A stretch of 64,000 nt of DNA, from positions 4,588,001 to 4,652,000 of the forward strand of contig NZ_PJMQ01000001.1 of NCBI RefSeq assembly GCF_002846335.1. Direction: 5' to 3'. The position numbers and the translations under genes were made by a program. The notes under the pieces are model-generated. The model was not told where the DNA came from and did not search any database. It saw only the letters and a list, made by a program, of their open reading frames with translations. This stretch comes from Janthinobacterium sp. 61 (GTDB lineage: Bacteria; Pseudomonadota; Gammaproteobacteria; Burkholderiales; Burkholderiaceae_D). Shown here piece after piece: positions 25,634-35,171 of the stretch. Each line of letters starts with the position of its first letter. The stretch's first letter is position 1.

Positions 25634-26704
25634 ATGACCCCAGTTAATTCTGTTTCTGTGACGCAAGCGCCGTTCGGCATCCTGCCCGACGGCCAGCAGG
25701 TAACCGTCTTTACCCTGACGAACCGCCGCGGCATGCAAGTCAAAGTGCTCGACTTTGGCGCCATCATCAGCGAAATCCACGTGCCCGACCGCGACGGCAA
25801 CTTTGCCGACGTGGTGCTGGGTTTCGATCGTATCGAGCCCTACCTGGCCAACAGCGCTTTCCTGGGCGCCGTCATCGGGCGCTTCGGCAACCGCATCGCG
25901 GCAGGACGTTTCCATCTCGATGGCAAGGATTACCAGCTGGCCGTCAACAACGCGCCGAATCACTTGCATGGTGGCAACCAGGGCTTTCACCAGGTCATGT
26001 GGCAGGCGGAGCCGTTCACCAGGGATGAGGCGGTCGGCGTGACGTTGACGCGCAGCAGCCCGCACGGCGAGGATGGCTATCCGGGCAAGCTCGACGTCAC
26101 CGTCGTGTACGAACTGGACAACGACAACGCGCTGAGCCTGCGTTACCACGCCGTGACGGACCAGGCCACGCCCGTCAACCTGACCAACCATAGCTATTTC
26201 AACCTGGCGGGGCAGGGCACTATCCTCGGCCACGCGCTGACGATCAACGCGGACCGCTACCTGCCCGTCGATGCAGGGTCCATCCCCACGGGCGAACTGG
26301 CGGACGTGTCCGGCACGCCGTTCGACTTGCGCCAGAGCACCGTCATCGGTGGCCGCATCGATTTGCCGCATGAGCAGATCCGCATCGGCCGTGGCTACGA
26401 CCATAACTTTGTGCTCAATCAACAGGCAGATCAAGGGCTGAACCTGGCCGCCAGCGTGCGCGATCCCGTGTCGGGGCGCGTGATGCAGGTGTACACGCAG
26501 GAGCCTGGCATCCAGTTTTATTCCGGCAATTTCCTCGACGGCAGCCAGCACGGCAAGCAGGGCCCCATTCGCTACCGCGGCGCGCTGTGCCTGGAAACCC
26601 AGCATTTCCCGGATGCGCCGAACCAGCCCCACTTCCCCAGCACCATTTTGCGCCCGGGTCAGGTGTATCGGACGCAAACCGTGTACCGTTTTTCTGCAGA
26701 ATAA
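25634..26704 (+). CDS. galM: Aldose 1-epimerase (mutarotase)
   Basis: The 356-residue protein has the GalM active site: His112 in NHLHGGNQGF, His186 in TNHSYFNL and catalytic base Glu321 in LCLETQHFPD. It interconverts alpha and beta anomers of free aldoses so that the dehydrogenase or kinase downstream receives the right form. It starts 17 bases after the stop of the GH43 remnant and belongs to the transcript from promoter A. In this setting L-arabinose or galactose is the likely substrate. There is no signal peptide, so it is cytoplasmic. Confidence 0.9.
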   Translation: MTPVNSVSVTQAPFGILPDGQQVTVFTLTNRRGMQVKVLDFGAIISEIHVPDRDGNFADVVLGFDRIEPYLANSAFLGAVIGRFGNRIAAGRFHLDGKDYQLAVNNAPNHLHGGNQGFHQVMWQAEPFTRDEAVGVTLTRSSPHGEDGYPGKLDVTVVYELDNDNALSLRYHAVTDQATPVNLTNHSYFNLAGQGTILGHALTINADRYLPVDAGSIPTGELADVSGTPFDLRQSTVIGGRIDLPHEQIRIGRGYDHNFVLNQQADQGLNLAASVRDPVSGRVMQVYTQEPGIQFYSGNFLDGSQHGKQGPIRYRGALCLETQHFPDAPNQPHFPSTILRPGQVYRTQTVYRFSAE

Positions 26705-26719
26705 TCGTCGCAGCTCCCT

Positions 26720-26760
26720 GGGGTCTGACCCGGCGGGTCAGACCCGGCGGGTCAGACCCC
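26720..26760. repeat. GGGTCTGACCC-family palindrome, copy 3 (triple arm)
   Basis: Three arms in a row: GGGGTCTGACCC, GGGTCAGACCC and GGGTCAGACCCC, separated by GGC. It can fold as either of two alternative hairpins. It lies 16 bases after the galM stop and upstream of promoter B, so it may insulate the two transcripts. Confidence 0.85.
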
Positions 26761-26818
26761 AAATACCTTCCACGCCCTGCCGCCTCCCGCCCGCAGGGCG
26801 TTTTCATTGGGACATGTC

Positions 26819-26885
26819 GATATCGTTTTCGATATCGGAACGCATTAAAAATTGATTGGAAAGGCATGGCTGGATTCTTTAGTAT
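26819..26885 (+). promoter_or_regulatory. Pentose-regulon promoter B
   Basis: Two perfect GATATCG half sites (26819 and 26831) are followed 21 bases on by TTGATTGGA (26852) and TAGTAT (26880) as a -10 box. TTGGAA (26856) fits as a -35 with 18-base spacing. All intervals equal those of promoters A and C. It drives the aldonate dehydratase operon. Confidence 0.7.
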
Positions 26886-26946
26886 TCCAACATCGCTGCC
26901 CGGGCCGACGACCTTAGATCCGGCATGGCACAACCAGGAGAATGGC

Positions 26947-28689
26947 ATGTCTGAGACAAAAAAGAAGGTTGCCCTGCGCTCGGCCGAGTGGTTTGGCTCG
27001 CAGGACAAGAATGGCTTCATGTACCGCAGCTGGATGAAAAACCAGGGCATACCTGACCACGAATTCCATGGCAAGCCCATCATCGGCATCTGCAATACCT
27101 GGTCCGAACTGACCCCCTGCAACGCGCATTTCCGCCAGTTGGCCGAACACGTCAAGCGCGGCATCCTGGAAGCGGGCGGTTTCCCCGTGGAATTCCCTGT
27201 CTTCTCGAATGGCGAGTCGAATCTGCGTCCGACAGCCATGCTGACGCGCAACCTGGCCTCGATGGACGTGGAAGAATCGATCCGAGGCAACCCGATGGAC
27301 GCCGTCGTGCTGCTGGTGGGCTGCGACAAGACCACGCCTGCGCTGTTGATGGGCGCGGCCAGTGTCGACATTCCCACCATCGTCGTCAGCGGCGGCCCCA
27401 TGCTGAACGGCAAGCTCAACGGCAAGGACATCGGCTCCGGCACGGCCGTGTGGCAGTTGCACGAGCAGATGAAGGCCGGTTCCATCACCCTGCACCAGTT
27501 CATGTCGGCCGAGTCCGGCATGTCGCGCTCGGCCGGTACCTGCAACACCATGGGCACGGCCTCGACCATGGCCAGCATGGCCGAAGCACTGGGCACGTCC
27601 CTGCCGCACAACGCGGCCATTCCCGCCGTCGACTCGCGCCGCTACGTGCTGGCGCACATGTCGGGCATCCGCATCGTCGAAATGGTGCACGAAGACCTGC
27701 GCCTGTCGAAAGTGCTGACGCGTGCAGCATTTGAAAACGCCATCAAGGTCAACGCCGCCATCGGTGGCTCGACCAATGCCGTGATCCACCTGAAGGCGAT
27801 TGCCGGACGCATCGGCGTGCCCCTGGAGCTGGAAGACTGGACCCGTGTGGGCCGTGGCACGCCGACCATCGTCGACTTGCTGCCGTCGGGCCGTTTCCTG
27901 ATGGAAGAGTTTTACTATGCAGGCGGCTTGCCCGCCGTGATACGCCGCCTGGGCGAAGGCGATTTGCTGCCGCACAAGAATGCCTTGACCGTGAACGGCA
28001 AGTCAATCTGGGACAACTGCGTCGAAGCACCGATCTACAACGATGAAGTGGTGCGCACCTTGGACAACCCGCTGCTGGCCGATGGCGGCATTTGCGTGCT
28101 GCGCGGCAATCTGGCGCCTCGCGGCGCCGTCCTGAAACCGTCGGCCGCCTCGCCGCATTTGATGCAGCACCGGGGCAAGGCCGTCGTCTTCGAGGATTTC
28201 GAACATTACAAATCGCGCATTCTTGATCCGGACCTCGATGTCGATGCCGACTCCGTGCTGGTCATGAAAAATTGCGGCCCGAAAGGCTATCCCGGCATGG
28301 CCGAAGTGGGCAACATGGGCTTGCCGCCGAAGCTGCTGGCGCAAGGCATCACCGACATGGTGCGCATCTCGGACGCGCGCATGAGCGGCACCGCCTACGG
28401 CACGGTCGTCTTGCACGTGGCGCCGGAAGCCATGGCGGGCGGCCCGCTGGGCATCGTCAGGGATGGCGACATGATCGCCCTCGATTGCCACGCCGGCAGC
28501 CTGAATATCGACATCAGCGACGCGGAAATCGCCGAGCGCCTGGCGAAGCGCGAGCTGGGCAGCGCGCCCGGGCCGAAGAGCGGCTACCAGCAGCTGTACA
28601 TCGAACACGTGTTGCAGGCCGACGAAGGCTGCGATTTCGACTTCCTGGTCGGCAATCGCGGTTCAGCCGTGCCGCGCCACTCACACTAA
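26947..28689 (+). CDS. araC: L-arabonate dehydratase (IlvD/Edd family)
   Basis: The 580-residue protein belongs to the iron-sulphur dehydratases. Cys58, Cys126 and Cys199 (TPCNAH, VGCDKT, GTCNTMG) are the 2Fe-2S ligands. Lys128 matches the carbamylated Lys that helps bind Mg2+, one position from the residues of Rhizobium L-arabinonate dehydratase. It would convert L-arabonate to 2-keto-3-deoxy-L-arabonate. The following genes encode the next two steps of that non-phosphorylating pathway, which supports the substrate, though D-xylonate or D-fuconate cannot be excluded. Note that this araC is not the E. coli regulator of the same name. Confidence 0.85.
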   Translation: MSETKKKVALRSAEWFGSQDKNGFMYRSWMKNQGIPDHEFHGKPIIGICNTWSELTPCNAHFRQLAEHVKRGILEAGGFPVEFPVFSNGESNLRPTAMLTRNLASMDVEESIRGNPMDAVVLLVGCDKTTPALLMGAASVDIPTIVVSGGPMLNGKLNGKDIGSGTAVWQLHEQMKAGSITLHQFMSAESGMSRSAGTCNTMGTASTMASMAEALGTSLPHNAAIPAVDSRRYVLAHMSGIRIVEMVHEDLRLSKVLTRAAFENAIKVNAAIGGSTNAVIHLKAIAGRIGVPLELEDWTRVGRGTPTIVDLLPSGRFLMEEFYYAGGLPAVIRRLGEGDLLPHKNALTVNGKSIWDNCVEAPIYNDEVVRTLDNPLLADGGICVLRGNLAPRGAVLKPSAASPHLMQHRGKAVVFEDFEHYKSRILDPDLDVDADSVLVMKNCGPKGYPGMAEVGNMGLPPKLLAQGITDMVRISDARMSGTAYGTVVLHVAPEAMAGGPLGIVRDGDMIALDCHAGSLNIDISDAEIAERLAKRELGSAPGPKSGYQQLYIEHVLQADEGCDFDFLVGNRGSAVPRHSH

Positions 28690-28701
28690 GCGGAGAATCC
28701 C

Positions 28702-29694
28702 ATGCTGTTGCTGCAATTTACGAATGAACATCGCGGGCGCCTCGTCGGCCTGCTGCAAGACGACCAGATCCGCGTCATCGAAGGCTACAACACGACGTAC
28801 GCGCTGGCGCAAGACGCCATCCGCAAAAAGGTCAGTCTGGCGGAACTGGTCAACGCCAGCGTCGGCAACAGCATGCATTCCTATGCTGACGTGGCCGCTG
28901 CCGGACGTGTGCTGCCGCCGCTGGACCACGCCGATGAAGCGCACTGCTACGTGACGGGTACGGGCCTGACCCATTTGGGCAGCGCCGGTGCGCGCGACGC
29001 CATGCACAAGAAGATAGGCGGCGACGCGGAGTCGCTCAGCGATTCGATGAAAATGTTCCGCCTGGGCGTGGAAGGCGGCAAGCCTGAAGCCGGCACGGCC
29101 GGCGCCCAGCCCGAGTGGTTTTATAAAGGCGACGGTTCCATCGTGCGCGCCAGCGGCCAGTCGCTGCGCATGCCGGATTTCGCCCTCGATGGCGGCGAAG
29201 AGCCGGAAATCGCCGGCCTGTACGTGATTGGCGACGATGGCCAGCCCTACCGCGTTGGCTACGCCATCGGCAATGAATTCTCGGACCACGTCACGGAACG
29301 CCAGAACTATCTGTACCTGGCCCACTCGAAGCTGCGCATGTGCAGCGTGGGTCCGGCCCTGCTGGTGGGCGAATTGCCCGCGTACATCGCCGGCGCCTCG
29401 CGCGTGTTGGACACGGCCGGCAATGTGCGCTGGGAAAAGGCCTTTGTCAGCGGCGAAGACAATATGTCGCACACGATTGCCAACCTGGAACACCATCATT
29501 TCAAGTATCCGCTGTTCAAGCGCCCTGGCGACGTGCACGTGCACTTCTTCGGCACGGCTACCTTGAGCTTTGCCGATGGCGTGAGCGTGGCGCCGGGCGA
29601 AACCTTTGAAATCGAAGCGCCTGCCTTTGGCCCCGCCCTGCGCAACCGCCTCGACGTCTTCCCAACCGAATTTGCGAAAGTGAGCACATTATGA
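28702..29694 (+). CDS. araD1: AraD1-type fumarylacetoacetase-family protein (2-keto-3-deoxy-L-arabonate dehydratase)
   Basis: The 330-residue protein has the FAH fold, seen in the metal-binding segment around [23 protein letters not shown] and the following [12 protein letters not shown] strand. FAH members of the AraD1 group dehydrate 2-keto-3-deoxy-L-arabonate to 2-oxoglutarate semialdehyde and are not homologous to the DapA-type enzyme that does the same step elsewhere. The gene starts 12 bases after the dehydratase stop and overlaps the next gene by four, so all three are one operon. Function is assigned from this order. Confidence 0.75.
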   Translation: MLLLQFTNEHRGRLVGLLQDDQIRVIEGYNTTYALAQDAIRKKVSLAELVNASVGNSMHSYADVAAAGRVLPPLDHADEAHCYVTGTGLTHLGSAGARDAMHKKIGGDAESLSDSMKMFRLGVEGGKPEAGTAGAQPEWFYKGDGSIVRASGQSLRMPDFALDGGEEPEIAGLYVIGDDGQPYRVGYAIGNEFSDHVTERQNYLYLAHSKLRMCSVGPALLVGELPAYIAGASRVLDTAGNVRWEKAFVSGEDNMSHTIANLEHHHFKYPLFKRPGDVHVHFFGTATLSFADGVSVAPGETFEIEAPAFGPALRNRLDVFPTEFAKVSTL

Positions 29695-31268
29695 GTTTCA
29701 ATATCACCGGTGATGCATTGATCGGCGGCGTCGCCGTCAAGGGCAATGGCGGCTCCTTCGAAGCGTGGGACCCGGCCGCGCGCGCACACATCGCACCCGC
29801 CTTCCATATGGTGGACGTAGCGCAAATCGACGAGGCTTGCCGTCTGGCGCAAGCGGCGTTCGACCCTTTCCGCGCCACCACGGATGCGCAGCGTGCCGAT
29901 TTCCTGGACACCATCGCCGCGCAAATCCTCGAACTGGGCGACGAGCTGATCGTGCGCGCCATGACGGAAAGCGGCTTGCCGCGCGCGCGCCTGGAAGGCG
30001 AACGCGGCCGCACGGTGGGTCAATTGAAATTGTTTGCCGGCTTGCTGCGCGAAGGCTCGTGGACCGATGCGCGCATCGATTCGGCCTTGCCCGAGCGCGT
30101 GCCGCCCCGTCCAGACTTGCGCTTGCGCATGATAGGCCTGGGTCCCGTCGCCGTGTTTGCAGCAAGCAACTTCCCGCTGGCCTTCTCGGTCGCTGGCGGC
30201 GATACGGCCTCGGCCCTGGCGGCTGGATGCCCCGTCGTGCTGAAGGCCCACTCGGCCCATCCGGGCACGTCGGAACTGGTGGCGCGCGCCATCGTCAAGG
30301 CGATTGCCGTTTGCCAGCTGCCGGCCGGCGTGTTCGCCTTGCTGACGGGCACGGGCAACGGTATCGGCCAGGCGCTGGTGGCCCATCCGGCCATCCAGGC
30401 CGTGGGTTTTACGGGATCGCGTTCGGGCGGCATCGCCCTGATGAAGGTGGCGGCCGAGCGTGCGCAACCGATACCTGTCTATGCTGAAATGAGCAGCATC
30501 AACCCCGTGTTTGTGCTGCCGCAAGCTTTGGCTGCCCGTGGTGCGGCCATTGCCAGCGGCTTTGCCGCCTCGCTGACGATGGGCGTGGGCCAGTTCTGCA
30601 CCAATCCCGGCCTGGTGCTGGGCCTGGCCGGCGCTGACTTTACGGCCTTTGCCGCTGCCGCCGCCGAAGCGCTGGCGCCGGCCCCGGCCGCCACCATGTT
30701 GACGGCCGGCATCGCCAGCAGCTATGCCAAGGGCGTGGCCGCGCTGGCGCAGCACGCCGACGTGACATCGCTGGTGCAAAATGTGGGCGAGGAAGGCAAG
30801 GGTGCCGCCGCCCTGTTCGTCACTTCGGGCGAGGCGTTTCTGGCCAGGCACGACTTGCGCGACGAAGTCTTCGGCCCGGCCTCCCTGCTGGTGGCTTGCC
30901 GCGACATGGAACAATTGCTGGCGATTACGGAAAGCCTGGAAGGCCAGCTGACGGCCACCCTGCAAATGGAGGCGGGCGACCTGGAAGACGCGCGCCGTTT
31001 GCTGCCCGTGCTGGAACGCCGCGTGGGCCGCATCCTGGCCAACGGTTTCCCGACGGGCGTGGAAGTGTCGACGGCCATGGTGCACGGCGGCCCGTTCCCC
31101 GCCACCTCGGACGGCCGCAGCACGTCCGTGGGCACGGCGGCCATCAACCGCTTCCTGCGCCCCGTGTCGTACCAGAACCTGCTGCAGGACTTGCTGCCGG
31201 AAGCGCTGCGCGATGATAATCGGCTGGGGATATGGCGCCGCAAGGATGGCGTGCTGGGCAAGGAGTAA
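29691..31268 (+). CDS. araE: 2-oxoglutarate semialdehyde dehydrogenase, NADP+
   Basis: The 525-residue aldehyde dehydrogenase has catalytic Cys303 in [10 protein letters not shown] and general base Glu266 in YAEMSSINP. The NAD(P) fold starts near [14 protein letters not shown]. Family members of this length oxidise 2-oxoglutarate semialdehyde to 2-oxoglutarate, feeding the citrate cycle. The ATGA overlap with the AraD1-type gene shows tight translational coupling. This is the last enzyme of the pathway, and the next gene, 88 bases on, encodes a sugar dehydrogenase. Confidence 0.85.
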   Translation: MSFNITGDALIGGVAVKGNGGSFEAWDPAARAHIAPAFHMVDVAQIDEACRLAQAAFDPFRATTDAQRADFLDTIAAQILELGDELIVRAMTESGLPRARLEGERGRTVGQLKLFAGLLREGSWTDARIDSALPERVPPRPDLRLRMIGLGPVAVFAASNFPLAFSVAGGDTASALAAGCPVVLKAHSAHPGTSELVARAIVKAIAVCQLPAGVFALLTGTGNGIGQALVAHPAIQAVGFTGSRSGGIALMKVAAERAQPIPVYAEMSSINPVFVLPQALAARGAAIASGFAASLTMGVGQFCTNPGLVLGLAGADFTAFAAAAAEALAPAPAATMLTAGIASSYAKGVAALAQHADVTSLVQNVGEEGKGAAALFVTSGEAFLARHDLRDEVFGPASLLVACRDMEQLLAITESLEGQLTATLQMEAGDLEDARRLLPVLERRVGRILANGFPTGVEVSTAMVHGGPFPATSDGRSTSVGTAAINRFLRPVSYQNLLQDLLPEALRDDNRLGIWRRKDGVLGKE

Positions 31269-31355
31269 CAACACGGCGAGCCGCATGCGATTGCGGTTCG
31301 CTGCTGTTCGCTGCGGTTGCACGTTGTACATAAAAAATAAACAGGTGGAGACAAG

Positions 31356-32123
31356 ATGAAGCAATTGGCGAAATATGGCAGCTTGCAGGGCAAGCGCGTG
31401 TTCATCACGGGTGGTGGCAGCGGCATCGGCGAATCTCTGGTGGCCGAGTTTGCCGCCCAGGGCGCGCTGGTGGCGTTTGTCGATATCGCAGTGGAAGCGA
31501 GCGAGGCCCTGTGCCGCCGCCTGGCCGAAGCGGGCATGATGGCGCCCTTGTTCCGTCATTGCGACATTACGGATATTGCCTCCTTGCAAGCCGTCATGGC
31601 GGAACTGGCCGAGCAATTGGGCGACTTCGATATCCTCGTCAACAATGCGGCCAACGACCAGCGCCACCAGGCGCAGGACGTGACCCTGGAATACTGGAAC
31701 GAGCGCATTGCGATCAATCAACGTCCCATGTTCTTTACTTGCCAGGCTGTCTTCGAGGGCATGAAACGCAAGGGCGGCGGTTCCATCATCAATGTCAGCT
31801 CGATTTCCTGGCACATGAAGTCGGGCGGCTATCCCGTGTATGCCACCACCAAGGCGGCTGTCGTGGGTCTGACGCGGGGCCTGGCGCGCGATTATGGCGC
31901 CCACAATATCCGCGTCAACACGGTCACGCCCGGCTGGGTCATGACGCAGCGCCAGATCGACCTGTGGGTCGACGAGGCGGCGGAAGTGGAAATCAAGAAA
32001 AGCCAATGCTTGCCAAGCAAGCTGATGCCACAGGACATCGCCGCCATGGTGCTGTTCCTCGCTTCCGATGACGGAGCGATGTGCTCCAGTCAAGAGTTCA
32101 TCGTCGACGCCGGCTGGGTCTGA
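31356..32123 (+). CDS. SDR-family sugar dehydrogenase, probable L-arabinose 1-dehydrogenase
   Basis: The 255-residue short-chain dehydrogenase has the cofactor motif TGGGSGIG at 18-25, NNAA at 97-100, catalytic Ser149 and Tyr162/Lys166 (YATTK). An acidic residue ends the second strand (FVDIA), favouring NAD+. It is the only oxidoreductase in the cluster able to start the pathway by oxidising the sugar at C1. That substrate assignment is inferred from position. A lactonase that would open the resulting lactone is not found in the window, so the step may be spontaneous or encoded elsewhere. Confidence 0.72.
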   Translation: MKQLAKYGSLQGKRVFITGGGSGIGESLVAEFAAQGALVAFVDIAVEASEALCRRLAEAGMMAPLFRHCDITDIASLQAVMAELAEQLGDFDILVNNAANDQRHQAQDVTLEYWNERIAINQRPMFFTCQAVFEGMKRKGGGSIINVSSISWHMKSGGYPVYATTKAAVVGLTRGLARDYGAHNIRVNTVTPGWVMTQRQIDLWVDEAAEVEIKKSQCLPSKLMPQDIAAMVLFLASDDGAMCSSQEFIVDAGWV

Positions 32124-32329
32124 GAAAACTTCCAGGGCGTTGCTGCAGGGTCGGATGTCATCGTACTGATGTACCAGCGTACTGTCTTCGACCCTGCGCC
32201 TGGCCATGGCCGCCGGTAGCACCTTCTCGGCGCCCGTCAATGTCACCATCGCCGAACACTTGGGCACGGGTATCTGCGAAGGCATGTGGGTGGTGCCCGA
32301 CTCTTCCATTCCAAACACCAAGGGCTGAC

Positions 32330-32467
32330 GCAATCGACGTGCTGCACACGTGCGTGACGGCGGACAACTACATGCAGAAACGCAAGGTCCTGCCCATGAC
32401 GTGGGATAAGGATGGCTGGCCGCAAGTCAATGCGCGCGGCTTGAACCGCGATCAAAGCCGCCAATGA
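32330..32467 (+). pseudogene. Degenerate glycoside-hydrolase scrap (GH43-like C-terminus)
   Basis: Between the SDR gene and promoter C there is no intact gene (32124-32645). The last 45 codons before the TGA at 32465 read RKVLPMTWDKDGWPQV, which resembles the C-terminal W-D-x-D-G-W-P signature of GH43 enzymes. A second readable piece in another frame (32190-32328) includes SAPVNVTIAEHLGTGICEG but I cannot assign it. No start codon or ribosome site fits. The likeliest reading is a decayed arabinan-degrading gene. Confidence 0.4.
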
Positions 32468-32509
32468 GCGGCCGCCAAACGGTACGGAGGCAGGAGATGT
32501 GTGCCAGGT

Positions 32510-32576
32510 GATACGCAAATCGGTATCGCAAGCGAAAAAGAATTGATTGGATGGCTATGTTGCTTTCTCCTACCAT
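32510..32576 (+). promoter_or_regulatory. Pentose-regulon promoter C
   Basis: Half sites GATACGC (32510) and GGTATCG (32522) are more diverged than in A and B. The TTGATTGGA box (32543) and the TACCAT -10 (32571) keep exactly the same spacing. It drives the ABC importer. The weaker operator could give a different induction level. Confidence 0.6.
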
Positions 32577-32645
32577 TGCTTCATAAAAAAACCGCCCATC
32601 CGGCATCCGGCTGTGATGGTATTCCAAAAAAAACTGGAGACAAGA

Positions 32646-33620
32646 ATGACATTGACACGCCGCACACTCCTCGCCAGCGCCATGCTGCTGGCCTTTTCCG
32701 CCACCACCTTCGCTACCTCGTCCGCCTTCGCCGCCAAGCCCCTGGTCATGGGCTTTTCGCAGGTAGGCGCCGAGAGCGAGTGGCGCACCGCCAATACCGT
32801 CTCCATCAAGGATGCAGCCAAGAAAGACGGTGTCACCCTGAAATTTGCCGACGCGCAGCAAAAGCAGGAAAACCAGGTCAAGGCCCTGCGCTCCTTCATC
32901 GCGCAAAAGGTCGACGTGATCGCCTTCTCGCCTGTCGTTGAATCCGGCTGGGATACGGTCTTGCGCGAAGCCAAGGCCGCCAAGATTCCCGTCATCCTGA
33001 CGGACCGCGCCGTCAATGTGGCCGACAAATCGCTGTACGTGACCTTCATCGGTTCCGACTTCGTGGAAGAGGGCCGCCGCGCCGGACAATGGCTGCTTGA
33101 GCACGCCAAGAAAACCCCGGACGCCACCTTGAACATCGTCGAACTGCAGGGCACGGTGGGTTCCGCCCCGGCCATCGACCGCAAGGAAGGCTTCCAGGAA
33201 GTCATCGGCAAGAATCCCAAGCTGAAGATCATCCGTTCGCAAACGGGCGACTTTACGCGCGCCAAGGGCAAGGAAGTGATGGAAGCTTTCTTGAAGGCCG
33301 AAGGCAAGAAGATCAACGTGCTGTATGCGCACAATGACGACATGGCCATCGGCGCCATCCAGGCCATCGAAGAAGCGGGCATGAAGCCGGGCAAGGACAT
33401 CATCATCATCTCCATCGATGGCGTGAAAGGCGCATTCGAAGCCATGATCGCCGGCAAGCTGAATGTCACCGTGGAATGCAGCCCGCTGCTGGGCCCGCAA
33501 CTGATGTCCATCGCCCGCGATGTGGTGGCCGGTAAACCCGTGCCAGCGCGCATCACGACGGTGGAAGGCGTGTTCCCTGCCGAGGTGGCCGCCAAGGAAT
33601 TCCCGAACCGTAAGTACTAA
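32646..33620 (+). CDS. ytfQ: Sugar ABC transporter, periplasmic binding protein (YtfQ-like)
   Basis: The 324-residue protein has a signal peptide (TLLASAMLLAFSATTFATSSAFA) and a Peripla_BP_4 fold. VMGFSQVGAESEWRTAN at the mature N-terminus and the VLTDRAV and GSAPAIDRKEGF blocks are characteristic of YtfQ. E. coli YtfQ binds galactofuranose and also arabinose-type furanoses. Here the cluster points to L-arabinose, which is an inference. The ATG at 32646 is preceded by a GGAGA site. ATPase and two permease genes follow in order. Confidence 0.85.
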   Translation: MTLTRRTLLASAMLLAFSATTFATSSAFAAKPLVMGFSQVGAESEWRTANTVSIKDAAKKDGVTLKFADAQQKQENQVKALRSFIAQKVDVIAFSPVVESGWDTVLREAKAAKIPVILTDRAVNVADKSLYVTFIGSDFVEEGRRAGQWLLEHAKKTPDATLNIVELQGTVGSAPAIDRKEGFQEVIGKNPKLKIIRSQTGDFTRAKGKEVMEAFLKAEGKKINVLYAHNDDMAIGAIQAIEEAGMKPGKDIIIISIDGVKGAFEAMIAGKLNVTVECSPLLGPQLMSIARDVVAGKPVPARITTVEGVFPAEVAAKEFPNRKY

Positions 33621-33629
33621 GCTTGCCGC

Positions 33630-35171
33630 ATGATGAAGACGCAAGCGCATCACAACGCCGCGCCAGCTCCCCTGCTGGAGCTGCGCGGCATCAGCAAATC
33701 CTTTCCCGGCGTCAAAGCCCTCAGCGATGTTGCCCTGCGCCTGTATCCGGGTGAAGTGCATACCTTGATGGGGCAAAACGGCGCCGGAAAGTCGACCCTG
33801 ATCAAGGTGCTGACGGGCGTCTATACGCCCGACAGCGGCCAGATCCTGCTCGACGGCAAAGCCATCGCCCCGGCGTCGACGTCGGACGCGCAGGCGCTCG
33901 GCATCAGCACCGTGTATCAGGAAGTCAATCTGTGCCCGAACCTGTCGGTGGCGGAAAACATTTTTATCGGCCGTTATCCACGCCGCTTTGGCATCATCGA
34001 TTGGCGTGCCATGCAGCAACAGGCGCGTGCCTTGCTGCAGCAATTGCAGATCGATATCGACGTCACGGCGCAATTGTCCAGCTTCCCGCTGGCCATCCAG
34101 CAAATGGTGGCCATTTCGCGCGCGCTGAACATTTCGGCCCGCGTGCTGATCCTCGACGAACCCACGTCCAGCCTGGACGAGGCGGAAGTCACTCTGCTGT
34201 TTTCCGTGCTGCGCCGCCTGCGCGAGCAGGGCATGGCGATCCTGTTCGTCACCCACTTTCTGGACCAGACCTACGCCATTTCCGACCGGATCACGGTGAT
34301 GCGCAACGGCGAGCGGGAAGGGGAATACGCGTGCAGCGAGCTGTCGCGCCTGGCACTGGTGAATAAAATGATCGGCGTGGCGGCCGACACGCAGGAACAA
34401 GCGCTGGATCTGGCGCAGGACGCGGGCGCCGCCAGCTTTGGCCCCACCGTGCTGGAAGCGCAGGGCCTGGGCCGCAAGGGCGCCTTGCTGCCCATGGATT
34501 TCCACATCCGCCAGGGCGAATTGCTGGGCCTGGCGGGCTTGCTGGGCTCGGGCCGTACGGAGCTGGCGCGATTGCTGTTCGGTGCCGACAAGGCCGATTC
34601 CGGCAGCATCACCATGCAGGGCAAGCCGCGCCAGTTCAGCGTGCCGCGCGACGCGATTGCCCACGATATCGGCTTTTGCTCGGAAGACCGCAAGCACGAG
34701 GGCGCGATTTTGTCGCTGTCCGTGCGCGAAAACATCATCCTGGCTTTGCAAGCCCGCACAGGTTTGCTGCGTGCAATCCCGTTCAAACGCCAGCAGGCGC
34801 TGGCCGACGAATATGTGAAGGCGCTGGGCATCAAGACGGCCAGCATCGAGACGCCGATCGGCAGCTTGTCGGGCGGCAATCAACAAAAGGCCTTGCTGGC
34901 GCGCTGGCTGCTGACCTCGCCCGCCATGCTGATTTTAGACGAACCGACGCGCGGCATCGACGTGCGCGCCAAGCAGGAAATCATGACTTATGTGAGCAAG
35001 CTGTGCCGTAAGGGCATGGCGATTCTGTTCATTTCGTCCGAGCTGCCCGAAGTGCTGCGCTGCAGCGACCGTATCGTCGTCATGCGCGATCGCAAGGCTT
35101 GCGGCGACTATGCGCGTGGCGAACTGGACGACAGTTCCGTGCTGCAAGTGATCGCCGGAGATGCCACATGA
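33630..35171 (+). CDS. ytfR: Sugar ABC transporter, duplicated ATPase (YtfR-like)
   Basis: The 513-residue protein has two nucleotide-binding domains. The first has a perfect Walker A (GQNGAGKST) and Walker B (VLILDEPTSSL). The second has the degenerate P-loop normal in this family (GLLGSGRTE), with an intact signature ([10 protein letters not shown]) and Walker B (LILDEPTRGID). It powers import by the membrane pair encoded next. It starts nine bases after the ytfQ stop and overlaps the first permease gene by four bases. Confidence 0.88.
   Translation: MMKTQAHHNAAPAPLLELRGISKSFPGVKALSDVALRLYPGEVHTLMGQNGAGKSTLIKVLTGVYTPDSGQILLDGKAIAPASTSDAQALGISTVYQEVNLCPNLSVAENIFIGRYPRRFGIIDWRAMQQQARALLQQLQIDIDVTAQLSSFPLAIQQMVAISRALNISARVLILDEPTSSLDEAEVTLLFSVLRRLREQGMAILFVTHFLDQTYAISDRITVMRNGEREGEYACSELSRLALVNKMIGVAADTQEQALDLAQDAGAASFGPTVLEAQGLGRKGALLPMDFHIRQGELLGLAGLLGSGRTELARLLFGADKADSGSITMQGKPRQFSVPRDAIAHDIGFCSEDRKHEGAILSLSVRENIILALQARTGLLRAIPFKRQQALADEYVKALGIKTASIETPIGSLSGGNQQKALLARWLLTSPAMLILDEPTRGIDVRAKQEIMTYVSKLCRKGMAILFISSELPEVLRCSDRIVVMRDRKACGDYARGELDDSSVLQVIAGDAT

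Noticed and set aside
26720..26760. Short CRISPR-like array
   Set aside because: Three palindromic arms with three-base spacers do not form repeat-spacer units, and no cas gene is present. It belongs to the REP-type palindrome family.
29496..32333. Minus-strand frame of about 945 codons across the pentose operon
   Set aside because: Crosses three genes with intact catalytic motifs on the plus strand. Translation is Ala/Arg/His/Gln-rich without domains.
32427..34886. Minus-strand frame of about 820 codons across ytfQ and ytfR
   Set aside because: Overlaps clearly coding ABC transporter genes. No recognisable domain.
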